The position numbers were made by a program, and so were the translations under genes. Source: Oscillatoria sp. HE19RPO (GTDB taxonomy: Bacteria > Cyanobacteriota > Cyanobacteriia > Cyanobacteriales > Laspinemataceae). Taken from it: 34,638 nucleotides of DNA. The notes beneath the pieces were generated by a model, which was given only the letters and a program-made list of their open reading frames with translations, was not told where the DNA came from and ran no database searches. Every line of letters begins with the position of its first letter. Positions within the stretch are counted from its first letter, which is position 1. Below, piece after piece: positions 16,970 to 24,935 of the stretch. The stretch spans positions 1 to 34,638 of the forward strand of contig NZ_JAMXOT010000189.1 in assembly GCF_024220515.1 (NCBI RefSeq). Reading direction: 5' to 3'.

Positions 16970-17294
16970 TTTAATAGCCTCGTCTGCTTATGAATTTTTC
17001 AGACATGATTCATTGTCGCAAAAAAAAACACCGACGTCCAGTTTTGTTACGAAAATTTGTGATGGATCGGATTGCCGCTTCTGTCGCCGCAACAGCGACT
17101 GCCCTGGGGTGATGGCATCTCCCCGGTGGAAATCAACCTACTAATCTAGGGACTTAGGCAATTGCGGGACAGTCTGACCTCTGGGAATTTTACCCGAATC
17201 GGGAGAATTTGGGGCGATGGGGTCTGGATCCGAGGCGATCGCCCCGCTTTTTCTGAGATAATAATGTCCCTAACTCTAAATTAAGGAAAACGTG
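16970..17294. other. intergenic region between divergent nfeD-like and proS
   Basis: About 325 bases with promoters for both directions. A TAATAA-type -10 candidate (GAGATAATAATG near 17255-17266) precedes proS. I see no gene, RNA or long repeat here. Confidence 0.4.
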
Positions 17295-19100
17295 ATGCGA
17301 CTATCACAAATGCTGTTTGTTACCCTCCGTGAAGACCCCGCAGAAGCGGAAATTCCCAGTCATAAACTCCTGTTACGCGCCGGTTATATCCGCCGGATTG
17401 CCAGTGGCGTTTATGCTTATTTGCCTTTGATGTGGCGGGTTCTGAAAAAAGTCTCCAATATTGTGCGCGAGGAAATGGACGCCACAGGGGCTCAAGAATG
17501 CCTGTTGCCGCAACTCCAACCGGCGGAGTTATGGCAAGAGTCAGGACGGTGGGAGACTTACACCAAGGCAGAAGGGATTATGTTTGCCCTCACCGATCGC
17601 CAGGAACGCGAAATGGGACTGGGACCGACTCACGAAGAGGTGATCACCGCCATCGCCCGAGATATGATTCGGTCTTATCGTCAACTTCCCCTCCATTTGT
17701 ATCAAATTCAAAATAAATTTCGCGATGAAATTCGTCCCCGTTTCGGATTAATGCGCGGACGAGAATTCATTATGAAAGATGGCTATTCTTTCCATGCAGA
17801 CGAAGCCAGTTTACAGAAAACTTATGCGGATATGGACTGGGCTTATAGCAATATGTTTCGCCGTTGTGGCTTAGAATTTCGCGCAGTTCAAGCCGATTCC
17901 GGGGCCATTGGTGGGGCGGCTTCTCAGGAATTTATGATTTTGGCAGAAGCGGGAGAGGATGAAGTTCTTTATACCGAAGATGGCAAATATGCCGCCAACG
18001 TGGAAAAAGCCACTTCTTTACCCCCCGATGCCAAACCCAGCGGCTTTGTTGTCTATGAAAAACGAGAAACCCCCAATACCAACACCATTGATAAACTTTG
18101 TCAATTCCTCAACTGTTCCCCCACGGAAGTGGTCAAAAATATCATTTATCGCGTTGTCTATGACAATGGGAGAATGGTGTTGGTTTTGGTGAGTATTCGC
18201 GGGGATTTAGAAGTCAATGAAGTGAAACTCTATAATGAGTTAGCAAAATTGGCCCCGAGTTATGGCGGAAATGCGATTATTGCCGTTGATATCCCCTCGG
18301 AACAGGTGCAGCAACAATTAACCCTCAAGCCTTTACCCTTAGGATATATGGGTCCAGAGTTAGCGGATAATTATATCACCCCAGCGGAACATTTGCACCC
18401 GGAATTTTTACGCTTTGCCGATCGCACGGTGGTGGAGTTAAAGAATTTTGTCACCGGGGCCAATGAGACCGGCTATCATGTCGTCGGAGCCAATTGGGGG
18501 AAACAGTTTCCCTTAACCGATCGCATCGTTGATTTACGCAAATCCCAAGCGGGCGATCGGGCGGTTCATGACCCTAGTCAAGTCCTGAAAAGTGCCCGAG
18601 GCATCGAAGTCGGTCATATCTTCCAACTGGGAACAAAATATTCCCAAGCCTTGGGCGCAACCTATACCAATGAACAAGGAGATAACGTCCCCTTAATCAT
18701 GGGATGCTATGGCGTGGGAGTCTCTCGATTAGCCCAAGCTGCCGTAGAGCAATCTTATGATAAAGATGGCATCATTTGGCCTGTGGCAATTGCTCCCTAT
18801 CATGCCATTATTTGCATTCCCAATATTTCCGATGATCAACAGGTGGAAGTTGCAGAAAACCTGTACACCGAACTCAATGCCGTCGGCATCGAAACCCTGT
18901 TAGATGACCGGGAAGAACGAGCCGGAGTCAAATTCAAAGATGCGGATTTGGTGGGAATTCCCTATCGAATTGTGACGGGTCGTTCTCTCAAAGCCGGTAA
19001 AGTAGAACTCGTAGAACGGGCGACTAAAACCTCCCATGAAATTGCCATTTCTGAAGTAGCAGCTACCCTCAAGCAATGGATTGATGCCGCTTTGTCTTAA
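17295..19100 (+). CDS. proS: prolyl-tRNA synthetase, bacterial type
   Basis: A 601-residue class II synthetase that charges tRNA-Pro. Visible parts: an N-terminal [15 protein letters not shown] signature, motif 2 ([17 protein letters not shown] from residue 142), the editing insertion domain (about 225-405, with [11 protein letters not shown] just before it), motif 3 (GCYGVGVSR from residue 470) and a C-terminal anticodon-binding domain (about 500-600, with [16 protein letters not shown]). The length and the insertion mark the bacterial long type. A GTG at 17292 directly precedes the ATG at 17295; AAGGA spacing favours the ATG. It is a single-gene unit. Confidence 0.98.
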   Translation: MRLSQMLFVTLREDPAEAEIPSHKLLLRAGYIRRIASGVYAYLPLMWRVLKKVSNIVREEMDATGAQECLLPQLQPAELWQESGRWETYTKAEGIMFALTDRQEREMGLGPTHEEVITAIARDMIRSYRQLPLHLYQIQNKFRDEIRPRFGLMRGREFIMKDGYSFHADEASLQKTYADMDWAYSNMFRRCGLEFRAVQADSGAIGGAASQEFMILAEAGEDEVLYTEDGKYAANVEKATSLPPDAKPSGFVVYEKRETPNTNTIDKLCQFLNCSPTEVVKNIIYRVVYDNGRMVLVLVSIRGDLEVNEVKLYNELAKLAPSYGGNAIIAVDIPSEQVQQQLTLKPLPLGYMGPELADNYITPAEHLHPEFLRFADRTVVELKNFVTGANETGYHVVGANWGKQFPLTDRIVDLRKSQAGDRAVHDPSQVLKSARGIEVGHIFQLGTKYSQALGATYTNEQGDNVPLIMGCYGVGVSRLAQAAVEQSYDKDGIIWPVAIAPYHAIICIPNISDDQQVEVAENLYTELNAVGIETLLDDREERAGVKFKDADLVGIPYRIVTGRSLKAGKVELVERATKTSHEIAISEVAATLKQWIDAALS

Positions 19101-19123
19101 CCTGTTCCTGATGGCAAGGAATT

Positions 19124-19244
19124 ATACCCAATCCGGTTGTTAAAAGTCGATTTTCTGGATCAGCCTGCGGAGGCAGGCTTCGTTTGTGTAGCCCCAGCCT
19201 TGAGCCTGCGGGTTTTTATAGACTTTGACAACCGGATTCCGTAT
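19124..19244 (+). repeat. MITE-like palindromic repeat, full copy
   Basis: Begins ATACCCAATCCGGTTGTTAA, contains AGCCTGCGGAGGCAGGCT and CCCCAGCCTTGAGCCTGCGGG, ends GACAACCGGATTCCGTAT. The outer 25 bases of the two ends are imperfect inverted repeats. It lies just after proS and could supply its terminator. Confidence 0.85.
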
Positions 19245-19290
19245 TAGGGAGCCAAACTGAAGCAGATGCGGAATCCGGTTCTCAAAGGGC

Positions 19291-19586
19291 TATAAAAACT
19301 AGCCCTGTCAAGGTGTATTTGTAGGGGTGTATTGCATACGCCCTCTCATGTATGCAATACGCCCCTACAAGAAACTCCGGATGAGGCGGGATTCCATTGA
19401 CGGATCAAGAGGGATAAAGAGGGCGTATGCAATACGCCCCTACGAGAAACTCCGGATGAGGCGGGATTCCATTGACGGATCAAGAGGGATAAAGAGGGAT
19501 AAAGAGGGCGTATGCAATACGCCCCTACGAGAAACTCCGGATGAGGCGGGATTCCATTGACCACCTTGACAGGGCTAGTTTTTATA
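19291..19586. mobile_element. 296-bp element with 25-bp perfect inverted ends
   Basis: TATAAAAACTAGCCCTGTCA (19291 on) is matched by an exact inverted copy ending at 19586; the match runs 25 of 25 bases. Inside are three units starting with GTATGCAATACGCCCCTAC at 19350, 19425 and 19510 (75 and 85 bp apart; the second has an extra GGATAAAGAG), and a hairpin at 19321-19367 made of the first unit and a mirror copy. No transposase frame is present; the open frames here are repetitive translations of the units. No clear target-site duplication is seen. It is best read as a small non-autonomous element that grew internally by tandem duplication. Confidence 0.6.
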
Positions 19587-19764
19587 TAGCTGTAATCAAA
19601 GAGCAAAAACAAGGGTGCGATCGCCAACTCTGGCGATCGCACTGCTTAAAAATTGCCCGAGTTCGACCTTAGCACATCGGAGGGATTGTCATCGGCGATC
19701 GTCTCGAATCCCGCAACCCCTGGGTGATATCATCAAGCCGAGCCCGGGTCACCGAACTGGAAAC

Positions 19765-20379
19765 TTAAACGTCATACACCCGGGCTTCATCTGCCTCGGG
19801 GTTTTCTTCGCAGTATTCCTCAAAAGCACTCTTAACGGGTTTCATCGCCCGTTGATGAGACGCTTCCGCTTGTAGTTCTTCCACGGCATCCCAAGCTGCC
19901 GCACATTCTTTAGAAGTTGCGCCTTTTTCTGCACAGATGGCTCGGGCTTCCTTAACCGCTTTTTCCAGTTCACTCTCGAAGAGTTTAGCTTTCGGTTTCT
20001 CAACGAAATCACTCTTCGTTAGAATATCGCTCACGGAAATAATCCCGAGTAAGTCGCCTTTGATAACGGGAGCACGACGGATGCCGGTATTGGCGAACAA
20101 CCGCGCCACATATTCTACACCGAGGTCAGGATTGACAACGATACAGGGTTTGGTCATAATTTCGTACACCCGCATCTGCTTCGGGTCATGTCCAAACGCC
20201 GCTACTTTGTAAACGATGTCCGTTTCGGTGACAATCCCGTATGCATCTTCATCATGGCGACGGGATACGACTAACGCGCGCAAGCCCTTTTCTTTCATGA
20301 GCTTAACCGCTTCAGCAACGGTGGCAGAGCCGCGAATGCTCACCACGTCTTGGGTCATAATATCTTGAGCTTTCATCAT
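19765..20379 (-). CDS. CBS-CP12 fusion protein
   Basis: A 204-residue protein: two CBS domains (about residues 3-60 and 70-125) that together should bind an adenine nucleotide, followed by a CP12 module (about 135-204). CP12 regulates the Calvin cycle by holding phosphoribulokinase and GAPDH in an inactive complex. The CP12 core AWDAVEELQAEASHQRA (AWD at 162-164) is intact, as is the N-terminal Cys pair (Cys149, Cys159). In the C-terminal pair only Cys190 is present; the second position is Ala199 (DEARVYDV). I chose the ATG at 20379 (a second ATG follows directly) because GAGGGG lies about eight bases before it; the frame is open for 22 more codons upstream. CBS-CP12 fusions are a known cyanobacterial family. 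Confidence 0.93.
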   Translation of the reverse strand: MMKAQDIMTQDVVSIRGSATVAEAVKLMKEKGLRALVVSRRHDEDAYGIVTETDIVYKVAAFGHDPKQMRVYEIMTKPCIVVNPDLGVEYVARLFANTGIRRAPVIKGDLLGIISVSDILTKSDFVEKPKAKLFESELEKAVKEARAICAEKGATSKECAAAWDAVEELQAEASHQRAMKPVKSAFEEYCEENPEADEARVYDV

Positions 20380-20475
20380 TCTTACGTCCCCTCGGGGCCA
20401 ATTATTTTTAGGGTTCTCGATCGATCGTATAATAAAATGGGGCATCCGCAGCGAAGAGGGAGCAAATTGAGTCCG

Positions 20476-21120
20476 TTAGCGGTGTAAACCGGCTTGCCAA
20501 ATCCCAATATAAACGCGCGCTGCCTGTTGAGCGCCGGAGGATGTGGAGCGGATTTCCCACTCGATCGCCCCTTTGAGGTGACCCAGAGCAAACTGATACC
20601 GGCGCACTTGACCTTGCCACACTTGTTGAAATCCGGAGGTGATTTCTTCATTAAGTTGGCAACCTAACATACTGTTTAAGGTGCCTAGAATAATCTCCGT
20701 ATTGACGGTTTGAGCAAAGGAGGCTTCGGTTTGCTGCAAGAGTAGGGATTGGCGATCGAACAGGAATCCTAGACTCACCTGATGGGGAATCAGCTCATAA
20801 CTGACGGCATGAGTATTCGGCCAATATCCGGGAAGGGTTTGACTGGGAAATCCAAACATTCGGAAGACCGAATCTTGATGAATTCCCGGTTGAAATCCAG
20901 GAATCCCTAAGCCGATGGGTTCCTCACGGCAGGGGATATTTTCTGGGTTGAGGGTGGGTTCTTCAAAGGGGTTAGACTCTCGAAGGATCGAGAGGAGAGT
21001 CCCGGGACCCAGGCTGGGTGGGACGGCCTGGGGAGCCCAACGGGCGGGAGAATGCACTAATACCACCGAAAGTCCTGTGAGGACAAGACTGATGAGGCTA
21101 ACCTGACTAATCAAAATCAT
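20476..21120 (-). CDS. secreted or anchored protein of unknown function
   Basis: A 214-residue protein with an N-terminal hydrophobic helix (about residues 4-22) that looks like a signal peptide or anchor, a Pro-rich stretch, and a C-terminal half with alternating hydrophobic residues (YQFALGHLKGAIEWEIRS). Two Cys remain in the mature part. No family is recognised. It lies about 100 bases upstream of the CBS-CP12 gene on the same strand, so the two could share a transcript, though nothing links a secreted protein to Calvin-cycle control. The start ATG has only a weak GAG before it. Confidence 0.6.
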   Translation of the reverse strand: MILISQVSLISLVLTGLSVVLVHSPARWAPQAVPPSLGPGTLLSILRESNPFEEPTLNPENIPCREEPIGLGIPGFQPGIHQDSVFRMFGFPSQTLPGYWPNTHAVSYELIPHQVSLGFLFDRQSLLLQQTEASFAQTVNTEIILGTLNSMLGCQLNEEITSGFQQVWQGQVRRYQFALGHLKGAIEWEIRSTSSGAQQAARVYIGIWQAGLHR

Positions 21121-21518
21121 CGCTCGATTACTGACAAAGGATCCTGCACCCGTGATGCGGCCAAACGTGGCACGAAACGTTTTAAAATCGTAGTCCAGGG
21201 CGATCGCCCTGCCATGTCCGGTTCAGCGATCGAGCTGAACATGGCAAAAACTAAGTAGATATGGGGTTACAGCACATCTGGAGAGTGCTGTGAATGTTGC
21301 CCCTAGGGAAGATAGACTGGACAACCAGGCCGATTGTTCGAGGTGCGATCGCAACGGTTGGAGGGTTGACAAGTGATGCATTCACGCCCTAGGCCGCCCC
21401 AGGGGAATCTCCAGCCCGGTGACCGGCGGATCCCAGACCCTAAGCGCTCAATTCCCGGTCAATCCGCACCGCATTCAGTGAAAAAAGGCCAAATCCTGGG
21501 CAACTCGCGCAACAGGTG
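21121..21518. other. intergenic region with one strong hairpin
   Basis: About 400 bases. Bases 21211-21245 can fold as GCCAT-GTTCAGC / GCTGAAC-ATGGC around the loop GATCGA with a 5-base bulge, next to the palindrome CAGGGCGATCGCCCTG (21197-21212). This could end the pentapeptide-repeat transcript coming from the right. Otherwise I see nothing. Confidence 0.4.
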
Positions 21519-22358
21519 CTATTGGTGGATCACCCCATCGGGCATAATGGCTCCAGTCAACTTGACATCCCGGAGGTTCGTTCGATACAGATTCGTGTCC
21601 ATCAAAATGGCTCCCGTGAGGTTGGCTCCCGTGAGGTTGGACCAACCCAGGTTGGCTCGATACAAACTGGCCCCTTCTAAATTCGTCCCGCGCATCGTGG
21701 TCCAACTCACGTTAGTTCCCCGAAGCTGGCTTTTCGTTAAGTCTGCTCCGGCTAGATTGGATCCACTCATATTGGCTCGACTCAAGTCAGAATCTCGGAG
21801 ATTAACGCCGGTTAAATTGGCTCCATTTAAGGTGGCATTAGTCAGATTCACCTTTTGCATAATCGCCTGAATCAGAATGGCGATCGTCAGGTTGGCCCCT
21901 TCTAAATTCGCGCCGGTCAAGTTAGCTTCACTTAAGTTCGCTCGACTGAGATTCGCCTGATTTAAGGACGCTTCTTGGAGATTCGCCCAACCCAGCCTCG
22001 TCTCGCTGGCCAGAGCATCTATCAGTTTAGCTTTCTGTAAATTGGCTCGTTCGACAATGGCTCGGCTAATATTGGCCAAACTTAAGTCTGCTTCACTTAA
22101 GTCTGCTCTACTTAAGTTCGCATTAATCAGATTGGCTTCTCGCAGGTTAGCTTGATGAAGGGTTACCCCCATCAGATTAGCTTCTCGCAGGTTGGCCCCC
22201 GTGAGTTTGGTCGAGGTCAGGTTGGCTTGACGCAGGTCAGCATCGCGAAAAGTGACTTCACTTAAGTCCAAACCGGCTAAATTGGCCCCAATCAAGTTGA
22301 GGTTGCGAAAATCTCTTTCTCCAGTTGCATATCGCTCTAGTAATTCATTTACATCCAT
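21519..22358 (-). CDS. pentapeptide-repeat protein
   Basis: A 279-residue protein made almost wholly of A(D/N)LXX repeats from about residue 20 to the end (for example ANLSRADLSEADLSLANI), which fold into a right-handed square beta-helix. The N-terminus MDVNELLERYATGERDF is the standard short helical cap of many cyanobacterial members, and GAGG lies nine bases before this ATG, so I reject the upstream GTG at 22433. About forty repeats fit. No signal peptide or extra domain is present, so it is probably cytoplasmic. Function is unknown; only a few members of the superfamily (for example DNA gyrase protectors) are understood. Confidence 0.93.
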   Translation of the reverse strand: MDVNELLERYATGERDFRNLNLIGANLAGLDLSEVTFRDADLRQANLTSTKLTGANLREANLMGVTLHQANLREANLINANLSRADLSEADLSLANISRAIVERANLQKAKLIDALASETRLGWANLQEASLNQANLSRANLSEANLTGANLEGANLTIAILIQAIMQKVNLTNATLNGANLTGVNLRDSDLSRANMSGSNLAGADLTKSQLRGTNVSWTTMRGTNLEGASLYRANLGWSNLTGANLTGAILMDTNLYRTNLRDVKLTGAIMPDGVIHQ

Positions 22359-22479
22359 GTCCTGTCGCCTCTTTGCTATCGCTCTGTGCAAGTCTAGTGG
22401 TGGGTGCTTCCAATGTATCGTCTTCAATGTCACAAATCACTTTTAAGAGGAATTGAAAGTGGGGGATGGGGGATTGGTC

Positions 22480-22514
22480 TTATGTCTTATGTCTTATGTC
22501 TTATGTCTTATGTC
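22480..22514 (+). repeat. heptanucleotide tandem repeat (STRR type)
   Basis: TTATGTC repeated five times exactly. Short tandemly repeated heptamers are characteristic of filamentous cyanobacteria. Confidence 0.9.
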
Positions 22515-22527
22515 ATTTAACTGCACC

Positions 22528-22571
22528 TCCGGTCCCCTCCCCTTGGCAAGGGGAGGGTTAGGGTGGGGTCC
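22528..22571 (-). repeat. 44-bp C/G-rich hairpin repeat, copy 2 (reversed)
   Basis: Reverse complement of the repeat at 14726-14769: TCCGGTCCCCTCCCC ... GGGTGGGGTCC, with a one-base difference in the inner stem. Confidence 0.9.
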
Positions 22572-22651
22572 AGGCGCAAGTGGCGATTCCCTACGGGATA
22601 GCTCCGCTTACCGCGCTTCAAGAGCAATGGGTGGGTGGGAGAGTCCTTCTG

Positions 22652-22775
22652 ATACTCCATTCGGTTGTCAAAGGTCTATAAAAACCCGCACCCTCAAGGG
22701 TGGAGGCTCACAGGACGGAGCCTCTCCTGCGCGGGCTAAAACCGAAAACCGACTTTTACCAACCAGATTTGGTAT
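22652..22775 (-). repeat. MITE-like palindromic repeat, full copy (reversed)
   Basis: Starts ATACTCCATTCGGTTGTCAA and ends CAACCAGATTTGGTAT. The core is diverged (GGAGGCTCACAGGACGGAGC) but shares CCCGCACCCTCAAGGGTGG with the uma2 array, in particular its third unit. Confidence 0.8.
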
Positions 22776-22811
22776 GACGTGGCGATTCCCTACGGGATAG
22801 CCACCTCAAGA

Positions 22812-22855
22812 GGACCCCACCCTAACCCTCCCCTTACCAAGGGGAGGGGACCGGA
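22812..22855 (+). repeat. 44-bp C/G-rich hairpin repeat, copy 3
   Basis: GGACCCCACCCTAACC ... CCTTACCAAGG ... GGACCGGA. The same orientation as copy 1 and opposite to copy 2. Confidence 0.9.
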
Positions 22856-22910
22856 GAATCACCCTGAACATCAAAAACCTACTCTTGTTAAGGATCGGGC
22901 ATTTGGACAA

Positions 22911-22980
22911 ACCACCAATGACCAAGGACCCATGACCAATGACCAACGACCAATGACCAACGACAAATGACAAAGGACAA
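22911..22980 (+). repeat. ten heptamers of the ATGACCA type (STRR)
   Basis: Ten 7-base units in unbroken register: ACCACCA, ATGACCA, AGGACCC, ATGACCA (x2), ACGACCA, ATGACCA, ACGACAA, ATGACAA, AGGACAA. The variation falls mostly at positions 2-3 and at the end of each unit. Confidence 0.9.
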
Positions 22981-23116
22981 ATAGGGTTGGATTCTGAGAC
23001 AATCTAAAGATAGATCCTAGGGGGAGAAGCGAAAGTTGGGAGGCAAACAGCTATAACCAAACCCCACCGTACAGTATTAGCCCCTGGAGATTTACTCTCG
23101 TTTACCGGAAAAAAGA

Positions 23117-24799
23117 ATGCCTGATAACCTTAGAAGTCAAGCCGTCACCCAAGGACACGCGCGATCGCCCAACCGAGCTATGTTGCGGGCGGTTGGTTTT
23201 TCTGACCCCGATTTCATCAAACCCATTGTCGGCGTTGCCAATGGATTCAGTACCATTACTCCCTGCAATATGGGGCTGGATATCCTGGCAAAACGGGCGG
23301 AGAGTGGGGTCCGTGAGGCTGGAGGAATGCCTCAAATTTTTGGCACGATTACGATTAGTGATGGCATCTCGATGGGCACCGAGGGGATGAAATATTCCCT
23401 GGTGTCCCGGGAAGTGATTGCCGACTCCATTGAAACCGTTTGTAATGGTCAGAGTCTGGATGGGGTCCTGGCGATTGGTGGATGCGATAAAAATATGCCC
23501 GGGGCCATGTTGGCGATCGCCCGCATGAACATTCCCGCGATTTTTGTCTATGGCGGTACCATCAAACCTGGACATTTGGATGGAAAAGACCTCACCGTTG
23601 TCAGCGCCTTTGAGGCAGTCGGGGAATATAGCGCCGGTAAAATTGACGAACAGCAACTGCTAGAAGTAGAACGCCATGCCTGTCCCGGTGCCGGGTCCTG
23701 TGGGGGGATGTTCACAGCCAATACCATGTCTTCGGCCTTTGAAGCAATGGGGATGAGCTTGATGTACTCCTCCACAATGGCCGCAGAAGATGCCGAAAAG
23801 GCCGACAGTACGCAAAAATCGGCTCAGGTCCTAGTCGAAGCGATTCGCAAGCAAATTTTGCCCAGTCAAATTATCACCCGCAAGGCGTTAGAAAATGCCA
23901 TTTCGGTGATTATGGCGGTGGGGGGTTCTACGAATTCCGTGCTCCATTTCCTGGCGATCGCCCGGGCGATGGGAGTCCCCCTCACCCTGGATGATTTTGA
24001 AACCATTCGCGGCAGAGTCCCAGTGCTCTGTGACCTCAAACCCAGTGGGCGCTATGTGGCAACCGACCTTCACAAAGCGGGTGGGATTCCCCAGGTGATG
24101 AAAATGCTCCTCGTCCATGATTTGCTGCATGGAGATGCGCTGACGATTACCGGCCAAACCATCGCCGAATTGTTGGTGGATATTCCCGCAGAACCCCCCA
24201 CCGGACAGGATGTGATTCGTCCCTGGGATAACCCGATGTATCGTCAGGGTCACTTGGCGATTCTGAAAGGCAACCTCGCCTCTGAAGGCGCAGTGGCTAA
24301 AATTAGCGGGGTGAAAACCCCGGTGATTGAGGGTCCGGCCCGGGTGTTTGATTCCGAGGAAGAATGCCTCAAAGCGATTTTGGATGGCAAAATTAGTGCC
24401 GGTGATGTAATCGTGGTCCGCTACGAAGGTCCTAAAGGGGGACCGGGAATGCGGGAAATGTTAGCCCCGACATCCGCAATTATTGGCGCGGGTTTAGGGG
24501 ATAAGGTGGGATTAATCACCGATGGTCGGTTCTCCGGAGGGACTTATGGCCTGGTCGTCGGCCATGTAGCCCCAGAAGCAGCCGTCGGTGGGGCGATCGC
24601 CTTAGTAGAAGAAGGCGACTCGATTACCATTGATGCGCGCGAACTCAAATTACAAATCAATGTATCCGATGAAGAATTAGCCCGTCGTCGAGCCAACTGG
24701 CAACCTCGCCCCCCCCGTTATACAAAAGGGGTACTCGCGAAATATGCAAAGTTAGTTTCATCCAGCAGCCTCGGTGCAGTCACCGACCTCAACCTGTAA
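23117..24799 (+). CDS. ilvD: dihydroxy-acid dehydratase
   Basis: A 560-residue IlvD of the IlvD/Edd family, catalysing the third step of branched-chain amino acid synthesis (dihydroxy acid to 2-keto acid) with an Fe-S cluster and Mg. The three conserved cluster cysteines are visible: Cys50 in STITPCNMG, Cys123 in GGCDKNMPG, Cys195 in [16 protein letters not shown]. That set is the signature of the [2Fe-2S] type. The C-terminal [20 protein letters not shown] is also conserved. The length is normal. It is preceded by a repeat mosaic and followed by a strong hairpin, so it is transcribed alone. Confidence 0.98.
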   Translation: MPDNLRSQAVTQGHARSPNRAMLRAVGFSDPDFIKPIVGVANGFSTITPCNMGLDILAKRAESGVREAGGMPQIFGTITISDGISMGTEGMKYSLVSREVIADSIETVCNGQSLDGVLAIGGCDKNMPGAMLAIARMNIPAIFVYGGTIKPGHLDGKDLTVVSAFEAVGEYSAGKIDEQQLLEVERHACPGAGSCGGMFTANTMSSAFEAMGMSLMYSSTMAAEDAEKADSTQKSAQVLVEAIRKQILPSQIITRKALENAISVIMAVGGSTNSVLHFLAIARAMGVPLTLDDFETIRGRVPVLCDLKPSGRYVATDLHKAGGIPQVMKMLLVHDLLHGDALTITGQTIAELLVDIPAEPPTGQDVIRPWDNPMYRQGHLAILKGNLASEGAVAKISGVKTPVIEGPARVFDSEEECLKAILDGKISAGDVIVVRYEGPKGGPGMREMLAPTSAIIGAGLGDKVGLITDGRFSGGTYGLVVGHVAPEAAVGGAIALVEEGDSITIDARELKLQINVSDEELARRRANWQPRPPRYTKGVLAKYAKLVSSSSLGAVTDLNL

Positions 24800-24818
24800 C
24801 CCGCACAGAGTAAAAAGT

Positions 24819-24839
24819 AGGGTGGGCACTGCCCACCCT
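24819..24839 (+). terminator. hairpin after ilvD
   Basis: Stem AGGGTGGGC / GCCCACCCT, loop ACT, 20 bases beyond the stop. There is no T run on the plus side. This GGGTGGGC/GCCCACCC hairpin is a common dispersed sequence in cyanobacteria. Confidence 0.6.
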
Positions 24840-24935
24840 CACCAGGTAATCGCCCACAAATCCGTGGGTTCCCCTCAGTGAAAATCAGTGTAATCTGTGG
24901 TTTATATCCCTCAACCCCAAACCGGAGAACAGCAG

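Larger units (their letters stand above)
22434..23116. other. gene-free repeat mosaic upstream of ilvD
   Basis: About 680 bases without a credible gene. In order: five TTATGTC heptamers, a 44-bp hairpin repeat, TGGCGATTCCCTACGGGATA plus GC (22581-22602), a reversed MITE-like copy, the same 22-base string again (22780-22801), a second 44-bp repeat in opposite orientation, and ten heptamers of the ATGACCA type. The two 44-bp and two 22-base copies flank the MITE-like element. The ilvD promoter should lie in the last 130 bases. Confidence 0.7.

Noticed and set aside
19327-19642. Open frames on both strands in the repeat island after proS.
   Set aside because: They are translations of the 75-85 bp tandem units (repeated MRRDSIDGS on plus, IRQWNPASSGVS on minus), not genes.
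21373-21870. A 165-codon open frame on the plus strand.
   Set aside because: It lies largely antisense to the pentapeptide-repeat gene; its repetitive look is the mirror of the A(D/N)LXX codons. No ribosome-binding site.
22453-22970. Open frames in the repeat mosaic before ilvD.
   Set aside because: They are made of translated repeats (heptamers, 44-bp hairpins, MITE-like copy) and lack starts with ribosome-binding sites.
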